Of a stretch of DNA of 64,000 nucleotides, positions 24,341 to 33,093 are shown one piece after another (position 1 is the stretch's first letter; the number at the start of each line of letters is the position of its first letter). Position numbers and translations under genes: made by a program. Below the pieces are notes generated by a model that worked only from the letters and a program-made list of their open reading frames with translations, did no database searches and had not been told where the DNA came from. Source of the stretch: an uncultured Clostridia bacterium (lineage in GTDB: Bacteria > Bacillota > Clostridia > UBA1381); contig CAKSFT010000006.1 in assembly GCA_934454145.1 (NCBI GenBank), positions 1-64,000 of the forward strand. The letters are read 5' to 3'.

Positions 24341-25378
24341 ATGAATTTTTATATAATGTCAAAAGATATTGCCGTTGCCAAATGGCAGGACAATAATCTT
24401 GAAGTTATAAACGAAAATTTAATACCTTTGTACTTAAAGAATACCGGCAATGTCCCAAAATGGCTTGAAACGAGGGCAATCGATTGCCATAGGGCAAATT
24501 CAAGACTGTTAAAAAAGGCGCTCCGCTTGTCTGAAAAAGATGATGAGTCAACCGTTTTATCAGTTAATGCCGCCACAATTACCGATAATTATTGGATAAA
24601 ACCAATCGGTTCCGATTTGGTTTATGCAGATGTCAGATTTGATAATGACTATTTTGCAAATCTTGCACTGACAGGAAATTACGACAGCTTTAACAAGGCT
24701 GCCAACAGCGAGACTACAAAAACTCCCGAGCTTACCAATATTGGAAGTTTTGAAAAGTGTTGGAAGCTCCGAAACGGCGTTTGGTGGATGTACAAAAAGG
24801 CAAATCATAATGAAATGTTTTCTGAACTTTTTGTATACCGGTTGGGTTGCGAACTCGGTTTCAGAATGGCAGAATACGAGCGTGGCAACGGTGTTATCAA
24901 AACAAAAGATTTCACAGATAATGCCCTTGTGAATTTTGAACCCGCATTTAACATTTTGGGAGATGACGAGGATTACATTCACTCGGTTGAAATACTGAAA
25001 ATGATTTGTCCGTCGGCAGTGGATGATTATGTCAAAATGATATTCTTGGATACAGTTTGTGCAAATCCCGACAGACACACTTTTAACTTCGGTATTTTAA
25101 GAGATGCGGATACCGGTAAAGTTTTGGGTTTAGCCCCGAATTTTGATAACAATATGGCGCTGATAGCAAGAGGTTATCCGAAAAATATTAAACGCAAAAA
25201 CGACCTTCTTATAAAGCTCTTTAATGAACTGATTGAGTATGATGAGAACCTGAAAAAATACATTCCCGATCTTTCGGAAGATTTAATTAAGCGTGTAATT
25301 AAGTCTGTCGGTATGCGGGTAAAATCAAAAGAAATAACAGAGTTTATTATGAATGGGGATAGATTAATTCGGAATTAA
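24341..25378 (+). CDS. HipA-like kinase (toxin candidate)
   Basis: The catalytic loop NPDRHTFNFG (N242, D244, H246, N249) and the metal-binding NFDNN (D269) match HipA-type Ser/Thr kinases; the upstream KCWKLRNGVWWMYKK stretch is the nucleotide-binding Lys region. At 345 residues it is shorter than E. coli HipA (440) and lacks a clear N-subdomain-1, as in split HipA systems. Classical HipA phosphorylates aminoacyl-tRNA synthetases. Its stop codon lies inside the repeat flanking the next cassette, so the last residues may have been changed by that insertion. Confidence 0.75.
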   Translation: MNFYIMSKDIAVAKWQDNNLEVINENLIPLYLKNTGNVPKWLETRAIDCHRANSRLLKKALRLSEKDDESTVLSVNAATITDNYWIKPIGSDLVYADVRFDNDYFANLALTGNYDSFNKAANSETTKTPELTNIGSFEKCWKLRNGVWWMYKKANHNEMFSELFVYRLGCELGFRMAEYERGNGVIKTKDFTDNALVNFEPAFNILGDDEDYIHSVEILKMICPSAVDDYVKMIFLDTVCANPDRHTFNFGILRDADTGKVLGLAPNFDNNMALIARGYPKNIKRKNDLLIKLFNELIEYDENLKKYIPDLSEDLIKRVIKSVGMRVKSKEITEFIMNGDRLIRN

Positions 25379-25380
25379 GA

Positions 25381-25788
25381 ATTCGGAATGCGGAATTTGA
25401 AAGGATTCATTATGAAAGATAACGTAATAGTTGATAAAAGCAAGGCTTTTGCGCTGAGAATAATAAAATTATATAAATACTTGTGTGAAGAGAAAAAAGA
25501 ATTTGTGATGTCGAAACAGGTTTTAAGAAGCGGAACAAGCGTTGGAGCAAATGTCAAAGAGGCAATTCGCGGACAAAGCAAATCGGATTTTTATGCAAAA
25601 ATGAATATAGCATTAAAAGAAATATCAGAAACCGAGTATTGGCTTGAACTTCTGCACGAAAGCGGATATATAGAAAGCAAAAATTACGAAAGCATTTATG
25701 AAGATTGTCAGACAATCATTAAAATACTTGTTTCAATCACAAAAACACAAAAACTATAATTCCGAATTACGCATTCCGCATTCCGAAT
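25381..25788. repeat. Inverted repeats framing the four-helix-bundle cassette
   Basis: ATTCGGAATGCGGAAT (25381-25396) and its exact reverse complement (25773-25788) bracket the gene at 25412-25759. Further partial copies of AATTCGGAATT flank both. The arrangement is a compact cassette of about 410 bp inserted between the hipA-like and fic genes. Confidence 0.75.
25412..25759 (+). CDS. Four-helix-bundle protein (S23/IVP family)
   Basis: The 115 residues match the four-helix-bundle family named after the protein encoded in 23S rRNA intervening sequences: FALRIIKLYKYLCEEKKEFVMSKQVLRSGTSVGANVKEA, then SKSDFYAKMNIALKEISETEYWLELL. Members form pentameric bundles related to the Avd accessory protein of diversity-generating retroelements; the cellular role is unclear. 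The ATG at 25412 has AAAGGATT upstream. The gene is boxed by inverted repeats (25381-25788), which suggests that the cassette moves as a unit. Confidence 0.88.
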   Translation: MKDNVIVDKSKAFALRIIKLYKYLCEEKKEFVMSKQVLRSGTSVGANVKEAIRGQSKSDFYAKMNIALKEISETEYWLELLHESGYIESKNYESIYEDCQTIIKILVSITKTQKL

Positions 25789-25811
25789 TATCAAAAACCG
25801 GAGGTTTTATA

Positions 25812-26420
25812 ATGGCACTTGAAAATAAATTAAATATAACCGATTCTGCAGAACTTGCCCGTGCGGAAGAAAAAATAAGCAAGCAAAAAGCGCTTAAATT
25901 ATACGATACAGGTATTCTCGATACCTTGACACCCGGTACATTCAAAACGCTTTGCGCCGTTCATAAGTATTTGTTTGAGGATATTTATGAATTTGCCGGG
26001 AAAATAAGAGAAGTAAATATCGCAAAGGGAAGTTTCCGCTTTGCTCCTCTTATGTATTTACAGGCGGCACTTGACAACATTGATAAGATGCCACAGAAAG
26101 ATTTTGATGCTATTATTGAGAAATATGTTGAAATGAATATCGCTCACCCGTTCCGTGAAGGCAACGGCAGGGCAACACGCATCTGGCTGGATTTGATATT
26201 AAAAAAAGAAATTGGCAAGGTTGTGGATTGGAGCAATGTCGATAAGGAAGATTATCTTCTTGCTATGGAACGCAGCCCGATTCGTGATATTGAGATTAAA
26301 CACATTCTCAAAAACGCCCTCACAGACAAAATAAATGACCGTGAAGTGTATATGAAAGGTATTGATACAAGTTATTACTATGAGGGTTATACGACCTTTA
26401 AAACGGAAGATTTAGAGTGA
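25812..26420 (+). CDS. Fic-domain protein (AMPylator candidate)
   Basis: The signature HPFREGNGRATR (residues 112-123) is a complete Fic active site: catalytic His, the anion-binding GNGR and the second Arg. Fic proteins transfer AMP or related groups to protein hydroxyls; many are toxins. No inhibitory helix motif (S/T-x3-E/D-G-N) is seen in the N-terminal part. The ATG at 25812 follows GGAGG at 8 nt and starts within the 3' repeat of the upstream cassette. A cognate small antitoxin is not adjacent; it may have been displaced by the cassette. Confidence 0.85.
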   Translation: MALENKLNITDSAELARAEEKISKQKALKLYDTGILDTLTPGTFKTLCAVHKYLFEDIYEFAGKIREVNIAKGSFRFAPLMYLQAALDNIDKMPQKDFDAIIEKYVEMNIAHPFREGNGRATRIWLDLILKKEIGKVVDWSNVDKEDYLLAMERSPIRDIEIKHILKNALTDKINDREVYMKGIDTSYYYEGYTTFKTEDLE

Positions 26421-26571
26421 TTATAAATAATCTATTTTACTATTAAACGTCTGACAATAAGAAATTACACATAATTGTAAAATGATAAGCGGAATTTCAC
26501 CCAAAGAAATACACATAAAATATATAATTGATTAAATAATGAAAATAAACAATGGACTATGAGGTGTTAGA

Positions 26572-27417
26572 ATGACAGAGCAAAAATTTGGAGGTAATTG
26601 GACAATAGAAAAATTAGATATTCTATCAGATTATCTTGATTTTTATTTAACCGCATTAAAGAATCAGAAGTTCAATAAAATATATATTGATGCTTTTGCC
26701 GGAACTGGTACAATTCAGGTTGGAGATGGAACCGAAACCATCAATGGTTCTTCTAAATTAGCATTAAGTGCAAAAAATGATTTTGATAAATACATATTCA
26801 TAGAAAAGAACAAAAAATTTTATAATGAGTTGATTTCGTTAATTGATACCGAATATCATCAATATAAGAGAAAAGTAAAAACATATAACACCGACTGTAA
26901 TAAGGCTTTAAAAGAGATATGCGACACTATTGACTGGAGAAACAATAGAGCTATTTTGTTCTTGGATCCATACGCAGCAGAACTTGAATGGGAAACGTTA
27001 AAGAAAATTGCTAAAACTAAGGCTATTGATGTGTGGTATTTATTTCCTTTCAGTGCAGCAAATAGAATGTTGAAAAAAGACAAGCGAATTGATGATACAT
27101 GGAAGAAAAAGTTAAATTCCTTATTCGGGGATGATAGTTGGGAAAAAGAGCTTTACAAGCCGAATCCTCAACTTTCATTATTTGACAATGATAATGATAA
27201 CTATGTTAAGGATGCAAACACAGAAAAGCTGAAATCCTATATTTGTGATAGATTAAAAACATTATTTCCGGCGGTATCATCTAATCCAAGAATACTTTAC
27301 AATCAAAAAAACAGTCCGTTATTTTGTTTTTGTTTTGCTGTTGCAAGTGATAATCCAAAGGCAATTCGATTAGCATTAAAAGTCGCTGATCACATTTTAA
27401 AAAAGGAGTTTAAATAA
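26572..27417 (+). CDS. tcmP: Three-Cys-motif partner protein TcmP
   Basis: The 281 residues match the TcmP family: the N-terminal GNWTIEKLDILSDYLDFYLTALKN, the Rossmann-like YIDAFAGTGTI, and LFLDPYAAELEWETL. The fold resembles a methyltransferase, but no activity is established to my knowledge. The partner gene with three cysteines follows after one base, as the family name predicts. The 151-bp gap after fic holds no gene. Confidence 0.85.
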   Translation: MTEQKFGGNWTIEKLDILSDYLDFYLTALKNQKFNKIYIDAFAGTGTIQVGDGTETINGSSKLALSAKNDFDKYIFIEKNKKFYNELISLIDTEYHQYKRKVKTYNTDCNKALKEICDTIDWRNNRAILFLDPYAAELEWETLKKIAKTKAIDVWYLFPFSAANRMLKKDKRIDDTWKKKLNSLFGDDSWEKELYKPNPQLSLFDNDNDNYVKDANTEKLKSYICDRLKTLFPAVSSNPRILYNQKNSPLFCFCFAVASDNPKAIRLALKVADHILKKEFK

Positions 27418-27418
27418 G

Positions 27419-28189
27419 TTGAAAATCAAAAAGTTTATTAGACGTAAAACGCTTATATATAAAACAGGTGTAGAGTATGGAGATTATACATTAAACCATG
27501 TTCAAGGATGCTCGCACGGTTGCCTTTATCCTTGTTATGCATATATGATGTGCAAAAGATTTGGTAAAGTTAAGACATATGAAGACTGGATATCTCCTTG
27601 CTTAGTTGAAAACGCTTTGGAGTTGTTAGAAAAGGAAATTCCCAAGTACAAGAAAGAGATAAAATCGCTCCATTTGTGTTTTAGTACCGATCCATTTATG
27701 TATGGATACGAGGAAGTGTCTGATATGAGTATTAAAATATTAAAAAGATTAAATCAAGATAATATTAAATGTACAGTATTAACAAAAGGACTACTCCCAA
27801 TAGAACTGGCAAATTTATCCAAAGAAAATGAATACGGAATAACATTAGTTTCATTAAATAATGAATTTAAAAATAAATATGAACCCTACTCTGCAAATTA
27901 TACCGAACGAATAGAAAACCTAAGACAATTACATTTAAAAGGTTGTAAAACATGGGTGAGTATTGAACCTTACCCGACGCCTAATATTGTAGAACAAGAT
28001 ATTACGAAGATATTAGATTCAGTTTCATTTGTTGATAAAGTTATATTTGGACGACTAAATTACAATTCTCTTGTATCTCAATATAAAGATTATAAAAAAT
28101 ATTATAATGATTTGGCGAACTCAGTTAAAGAGTATTGTCAAGAAAACAATATCGACTTTTATATAAAAAAAGGCACTATTAGTAAATAA
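27419..28189 (+). CDS. Radical-SAM-like three-Cys protein (DUF5131/Gp37-68 type)
   Basis: The protein starts from TTG, 10 nt after AAAGGAG at the end of tcmP. It contains NHVQGCSHGCLYPCYAY with C31, C35 and C39. Spore photolyase-like and DUF5131 radical SAM proteins usually have C-x3-C-x2-C; here one extra residue separates the last two. The rest follows the family (STDPFMYGYEEVSDMSIKILKRL, then WVSIEPYP). It presumably carries a [4Fe-4S] cluster if the altered spacing is tolerated. 256 residues. Confidence 0.75.
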   Translation: MKIKKFIRRKTLIYKTGVEYGDYTLNHVQGCSHGCLYPCYAYMMCKRFGKVKTYEDWISPCLVENALELLEKEIPKYKKEIKSLHLCFSTDPFMYGYEEVSDMSIKILKRLNQDNIKCTVLTKGLLPIELANLSKENEYGITLVSLNNEFKNKYEPYSANYTERIENLRQLHLKGCKTWVSIEPYPTPNIVEQDITKILDSVSFVDKVIFGRLNYNSLVSQYKDYKKYYNDLANSVKEYCQENNIDFYIKKGTISK

Positions 28190-28301
28190 TATAACGAATA
28201 GTTCTAAATTGGGTATTCTTTATGTAATATATAGAATTTGTAATGCCTAATTTTGGGGCGGAGTAAAACTATCTCTAACAATATTTTTTCAAAAAAAGAG
28301 G

Positions 28302-28503
28302 CTGACAAACTGGAAACTATGCGGTATAATAGAATTATCAAAGGAAACTTTGATATCCTTTCTTAGTGTAGTTCAACATAAAAAATCACTTCTTTCTAAA
28401 AAATAATATGATGACTTTAAGGGGTGTCTGTTTGATAACATTACCCGCTTTAAGCATAGCAAGAGCATTATCATTTATAAAATGACGATGCTCTTGTTTT
28501 TTA
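28302..28503 (+). ncRNA. Candidate small RNA with promoter and terminator
   Basis: In the 311-bp gap after the radical-SAM gene, CTGACA (28302-28307), a 17-nt spacer and TATAAT (28325-28330) form a good plus-strand promoter. The next terminator is at 28461-28503, so a transcript of about 165 nt is predicted. It begins near an ATCAAAG-GAAA-CTTTGAT hairpin. The only frame (28409-28486, 25 codons, MMTLRGVCLITLPALSIAR...) has no ribosome binding site. The span given includes the promoter. Confidence 0.4.
28461..28503 (+). terminator. Terminator between the small RNA and the XRE gene
   Basis: CAAGAGCAT pairs with ATGCTCTTG, extended by an inner TCATTT/AAATGA stem, and is followed by TTTTTT on the plus strand. 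It converges on the stop codon of the minus-strand XRE gene. Confidence 0.75.
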
Positions 28504-28728
28504 GTCCCGGAATTCAAATAATTTTTTAAGCGGAATATTCAGAGCCTGTGCAATTTCAATCAAAGTGTCAAGCGTGCAGGAGCAAGCAGCAGTCTCGATT
28601 TTCTGCATATATGTTCTGCTGATATTGCATTTTTCCGCAAGCTGAATCTGCGTCATTCCCTGTTCCTTACGGTAGTGAAGTATGTTAAGTCCTATCCCTA
28701 GCCAGACATCAAAATTTTTATTTTTCAT
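28501..28728 (-). CDS. XRE-family transcriptional regulator
   Basis: The 75-residue protein is a bare Cro/CI helix-turn-helix (HYRKEQGMTQIQLAEKCNISRTYMQKIETA, then LIEIAQALNIPLKKLFEF). The target is unknown. It stands alone between the candidate small RNA and the GH3 pseudogene, and may regulate the element or its own promoter. Confidence 0.85.
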   Translation of the reverse strand: MKNKNFDVWLGIGLNILHYRKEQGMTQIQLAEKCNISRTYMQKIETAACSCTLDTLIEIAQALNIPLKKLFEFRD

Positions 28729-28995
28729 TTCAATTACACCTCTATATAATTATACAGTAGATTTATACCTCTATCGACAATCAAAAATTTCTTTAATGCA
28801 AACAATATGATTGCATCTTTATGCGAATTATGTTATAATACATATATATTGTGTGCATTTACATTTAATTTATCTGCTTTTAACAAGAGAAGATATGCCT
28901 GAAAAACAAAAAATTAATGAATTTTGTATCATTCACGCGCTAAAATGTATCATTCACACAGAAAGTATTTAACGGGAACATGTTTTAAGATAAAA

Positions 28996-30121
28996 TTATA
29001 TATGCGCCCGGAGGTGAATGAGAATGAAGTTTACCATAGATTCGTCCGAGCATTTTTTTGCCGCTTTTATATAAGCGCCGTAATCTATATTTCTCGTTTG
29101 TATGTACGGATTTTCAAAAAGTCCGAGCCTTTCCTTTACCGACAGTACACGGTATGCCATATCGTTGATTTTATCCTCACTTACCTTGCCCTCTTCCGAA
29201 AGCTCACGGAGATTTTCTATATAGCACTTATCCGTCATATCCATGTCAAGCTGTGCGTTTGCAGCCAGACGTGCTGCGTCCTTTTTATCCTGTGCAACAC
29301 CCTGCCAGACAAGCTGCTCGACCGCCGCCCAGTCGCTTATTATAAATCCGTCAAATCCGAGTTCCTTTTTAAGCAAACCGTATAAAAGATACCTGCTTGA
29401 CGAAAGCGGCTGTCCGCTTATTTCGTTAAACGAACTCATAACTGTGGCAACTCCGCACTTTACCGATTCCGCAAACGGCTTGAGATAGAAGTTTCTTAAC
29501 GTATAATCCGAAACCTCCGCATTTGCGTAATCTCTGCCGCCCTCAGCCGCACCGTAGCAGATATAATGCTTTGCACAGACGGCAATGCTGTTTTTATCGC
29601 TCAAATCATCGCCTTGAAATCCTTTTATTGAGGCAACAGCCATTTTTGACGAAAGATAAGGATCTTCACCGAATCCCTCTACGCATCTTCCCCACCTCGG
29701 GTCCCTTGAAATGTCCATCATGGGAGAAAATGTCCAGTGTATCCCGTCCTTTGCCGCCTCTTTTGCCACAAAACGGTAACCCTCCGTTATCAACTCGGGA
29801 TTGAAACTTGCCGCACTTGCAAGAGGTACCGACATAACTATGCTGTGTCCGTGAATGACATCTCTTCCGAATATTATCGGTATCCCGGACGGCGATTCTT
29901 CCACTGCGATTTTCTGCAATTCGTCCAAAAGCTTTTTGTTTGCTTTGCTTTGTTCGTCATTTCCGGCAGTGGAGCTGTTCGCCAAAATAAAAGAGCTTAT
30001 TTTGCCCTTTTTTTATATCCTCTTTCAGTTCCTCGGAATTGTTCTGCTTGACCTGATTCAGCTGTCCTATTTTCTCATCAAGAGTCATTTTTTTCAGCAG
30101 TTCTCTTATTCTTTCGCTCAT
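28996..30121 (-). pseudogene. Glycoside hydrolase family 3, frameshifted and truncated
   Basis: The original start is the ATG at 30121 (MSERIRELLKKMTLDEKIGQ) after GGAGAG. At a run of seven A and three G (about 30003-30012) the frame shifts by one extra base; the family match resumes with SSFILANSSTAG and continues through RDPRWGRCVEGFGEDPYL to GFDGFIISDWAAVEQL, with the nucleophile Asp. The match ends at KKCSDESMV, where family members continue into the second domain; here 10 unrelated residues and a stop follow. About half of a beta-glucosidase-type enzyme is missing, so it cannot be functional. It belonged to the catabolic locus with the SDR and AraC genes. Confidence 0.85.
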
Positions 30122-30279
30122 AATCATCTCTCCGTATAGTGAAGTACGGCACGGTTTTGTCGATTTCATGCCTAAATGAGATTATATCATCCGACAGCTG
30201 CTATTTCAATATAATTATTGTCACTTTCTATCACTATTGAGAACAGTTTTGTGTTCAATCGGATATTTTTGCGGCAATT

Positions 30280-31020
30280 TTACCGTATCGAATATGCGCC
30301 GTCAATTATAACGGTTTCGCCGCAAATCATTACCGATTTCTCATCGAGCAGATTGAGCGCAAGGGCGGCAATTTCATCTGCCAACGCAAATCTGCCGAAA
30401 GGTATGCGGTCATGGCGCATTGAGTCTCCCTCGTGCCAGTTGTTCATTTCTGTTGCGACAGGTCCGGGCGCAATACCGTTAATTGTTATGCCGTCCGGCG
30501 CAAACATCTTGCCCCACCCTCGTGTTAAGGCGGTCGCTGTGATTTTTGACGCACCGTATGCGCCGAATACCGGCTCTTCGCCGGCTACCGACGTTACGTT
30601 CAGGATATTGCCCGCAATGCCGTTTTTCAGCATATATTTTACCGCCGCCTGCATCGTAAAGAAAACTGCGCTTGCGTTTGTTCTCATGACAGATGTCCAT
30701 TGTTCAATGTCGGTTTTGAGCAGTTCTTCTTTATCCCATTCACAGCTTTTGGCAAATATTCCGGCATTGTTTACTGCTATGTCAAGTCCGCCCAAAAGCG
30801 CTACCGCTTCGTTGATTTTTTCGTCCGCAAGCTCAATTCCAGATGCGTCCCATACCATCGGATATACAGTACCCGAAATTTTCTCTGCCGCCGCTCTCAG
30901 CTTTTCTGCGTTTCTGCCCGTTATCACTACCCGGCAGCCGTTTTCAGCTAATTTTTGCGCAATCGCAAAGCCTATCCCACGGCTCGCACCCGTGACTAAC
31001 GCTTTGTTTCCTTTTAACAT
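30280..31020 (-). CDS. SDR-family oxidoreductase (FabG/gluconate dehydrogenase-like)
   Basis: The cofactor loop TGASRGIG, NNAG, and the catalytic Ser, Tyr and Lys in NVTSVAGEEPVFGAYGASK are all present. The C-terminal DEKSVMICGETVIIDGAYSIR resembles sugar or polyol dehydrogenases of the FabG subgroup. Its substrate is likely a sugar derivative given the neighbours. ATG at 31020 lies 10 nt after GGGAG; the frame offers an ATG 3 codons earlier too close to that site. 246 residues. Confidence 0.85.
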   Translation of the reverse strand: MLKGNKALVTGASRGIGFAIAQKLAENGCRVVITGRNAEKLRAAAEKISGTVYPMVWDASGIELADEKINEAVALLGGLDIAVNNAGIFAKSCEWDKEELLKTDIEQWTSVMRTNASAVFFTMQAAVKYMLKNGIAGNILNVTSVAGEEPVFGAYGASKITATALTRGWGKMFAPDGITINGIAPGPVATEMNNWHEGDSMRHDRIPFGRFALADEIAALALNLLDEKSVMICGETVIIDGAYSIR

Positions 31021-31222
31021 AAATATCATTCTCCCTCTTTTCGTATTTTTGAAACCTAAAATTCAGGTTCTTCGGTTTTTATCTTTTAATTATACATCGG
31101 TTTTCGAAAAATTGAAATGTTTGTAAAAATAATTTTTGTCAAAAAGGGACAAAATGAGTTGTTTTTACAAAGTACCGCTATTTTTAAAAACAACAATCAT
31201 TAAAACAAAAAGCAACAATTAT

Positions 31223-32047
31223 TCAACATTTTTTTAAAATCATTTGCCTATATTCCGTCGGCGAAATACCGACTTCCCTTTTGAACAATCTCGAAAAATA
31301 CGAAAGCTCGCTGATTCCCACAAAATCCGCTGTCTGCGAAAGGGTATACTTATCCTGCTCAATCAATTCCATTGCTTTTTTTATTCTGTACTTTATTATG
31401 TAGTTCTCCGGTGATGTGCCGGTGTATTTTTTGAATATTCTGTAAAAGTATGTTCTGTCAAGTTTTATGTAACCGATAACATCTTTGACGGCGATTCCGT
31501 TCATGTAGTTGTATTCTATATACTGAATGGATTTGTCAACATATGCCGAAGGCTGAATGTTCTTTCTCGGTAAATTCTGCATTTCAAGTGCGGAAAGAGA
31601 TTCCATAATAAAGGAATTCAACTTTAACTGTGACGGATTGTTATCGGTTGATTCGATATAGTCAAGACACTTTAGTATTTCTGCGGAGAATTTTCGGTGG
31701 TTGATATTATAAACATAATTTTGCTTTGTTATTCCGCATGATTTTAAATACGATTCGGCACAGTTTCCGTTGATTCCGAGCCAGCAAAACGACCACGGGT
31801 CCTTTATATCGGGCGAGTAATAACTGACAGTCTGATAAGGGTATATGATAAAAATATCTCCCTGTTTTACGTTGTATCGCTTTGAGCCCACTTCATATAT
31901 GCCGTTTCCGTTCGTTATGTAATGTATCAGATAATAGTCCCTTATGTGCGGCGGGCATACGAATCCCATGCAGCAATCCTCATAGCCGCAGTTTATCATT
32001 GAAATATCAAAATCACTTTTTATTTTATTGAAATATTCCTTTCGCAT
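31223..32047 (-). CDS. AraC-family transcriptional activator
   Basis: The N-terminal cupin-like sensor (about residues 10-150) contains HYITNGNGIYEVGSKRYNVKQGDIFIIYP, and the C-terminal 100 residues hold the double helix-turn-helix with IKLDRTYFYRIFKKYTGTSPENYI and LSYFSRLFKREVGISPTEYR. It is divergent from the epimerase operon (169 bp apart), whose promoter has a poor -35, so it probably activates that operon in response to a sugar. GGGAGGTG precedes the ATG at 32047. 274 residues. Confidence 0.9.
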   Translation of the reverse strand: MRKEYFNKIKSDFDISMINCGYEDCCMGFVCPPHIRDYYLIHYITNGNGIYEVGSKRYNVKQGDIFIIYPYQTVSYYSPDIKDPWSFCWLGINGNCAESYLKSCGITKQNYVYNINHRKFSAEILKCLDYIESTDNNPSQLKLNSFIMESLSALEMQNLPRKNIQPSAYVDKSIQYIEYNYMNGIAVKDVIGYIKLDRTYFYRIFKKYTGTSPENYIIKYRIKKAMELIEQDKYTLSQTADFVGISELSYFSRLFKREVGISPTEYRQMILKKC

Positions 32048-32154
32048 AATTAACACCTCCCGGTTATTATATCACACCGCATTTAAGGATTCAATATTAA
32101 TATTGCAACAAAATCAAAGCAACAATTATACAAGTTAATAACAACATATGTGTA

Positions 32155-32183
32155 TTCATGTATCTTATAAAGTGTGATAGAAT
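32155..32183 (+). promoter_or_regulatory. Candidate activator-dependent promoter of the catabolic operon
   Basis: TAGAAT (32178-32183) lies 33 bp before the epimerase start, with only TTCATG (32155-32160) at the -35 distance of 17 nt. The weak -35 fits activation by the divergent AraC protein. Confidence 0.45.
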
Positions 32184-32215
32184 TTTTATACAAAAATAAA
32201 TTTAGGAGGATTGTT

Positions 32216-33088
32216 ATGAAATTCGGAACTTTATACGCTTATTGGACTCACGAATGGAAAGGAGATTACAAGTTTTTTCTGAAAAAAGTAAAAGAAATAG
32301 GTTTTGATATTTTGGAAATTTCCGCCGGAGATTTGCTTCTCATGAGTGATGCGGAAACGGACGAATTAAAAGCGCTTTCAAAGGAATACGAAATTGAAAT
32401 CACTTCAAACATCGGGCCGGCTAAATGCTATGATGTTGCGTCAAGGGATAAATCCGTCAGAGATAACGGAATAAAATTTTTGAGCAATATCATGAAAAGA
32501 ATGGACAGACTTGATTCAAGAGCTATTGTCGGAGTTATGTACACCTACTGGCCGAACGATTTTTCCGACCTTGACAAAGAGGGCGCATGGAATCGCAGTG
32601 TAAAAAGCGTTCGGATGCTCGGAAAAACAGCCGGAGAATTGGGTATAGATATGTGCCTTGAGGTTGTAAACCGATTTGAAACAAACATACTGAATACTGC
32701 AAAAGAGGGCGTAAAATTCTGTCATGACGTAGATGTGCCGAGTGTAAAGCTGCTGCTTGACACATTTCATATGAACATAGAAGAGGACAGTTTCAGAGAT
32801 TCTATTTTGACGGCAGGCAGTCTGCTCGGTCATGTTCATGTGGGCGAGGGAAACAGAAAACTGCCCGGACAAGGTCATCTTCCCTGGAATGAGATAGGTT
32901 CGGCACTCAACGAAATCGGTTATAGTAAGGGCGTCGTTATGGAGCCGTTCGTAAAGCCCGGCGGACAGGTCGGCAGGGACATCAAGGTATGGCGTGATTT
33001 ATCAAACGGAGCCGATGAAAATGAAATGGACAGGCAAATCGGAGAGTCTTTACGGTTTCTGAGAAAGTCTTTTGAGATAAAGGAGTGA
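32216..33088 (+). CDS. Ketose 3-epimerase (psicose/tagatose 3-epimerase family)
   Basis: This TIM-barrel enzyme epimerises ketoses at C-3. The metal and catalytic residues are visible: Glu in CLEVVNRFETN, Asp in LLLDTFHMNIEED, His in GHVHVGEGNR, and Glu in VVMEPFVKPGGQVG. The C-terminal DIKVWRDLS is typical of allulose/tagatose 3-epimerases. The ATG at 32216 has AGGAGG 5 nt upstream; 290 residues match the family length. It starts a tightly packed operon of six or more genes. Confidence 0.88.
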   Translation: MKFGTLYAYWTHEWKGDYKFFLKKVKEIGFDILEISAGDLLLMSDAETDELKALSKEYEIEITSNIGPAKCYDVASRDKSVRDNGIKFLSNIMKRMDRLDSRAIVGVMYTYWPNDFSDLDKEGAWNRSVKSVRMLGKTAGELGIDMCLEVVNRFETNILNTAKEGVKFCHDVDVPSVKLLLDTFHMNIEEDSFRDSILTAGSLLGHVHVGEGNRKLPGQGHLPWNEIGSALNEIGYSKGVVMEPFVKPGGQVGRDIKVWRDLSNGADENEMDRQIGESLRFLRKSFEIKE

Positions 33089-33093
33089 TAACG

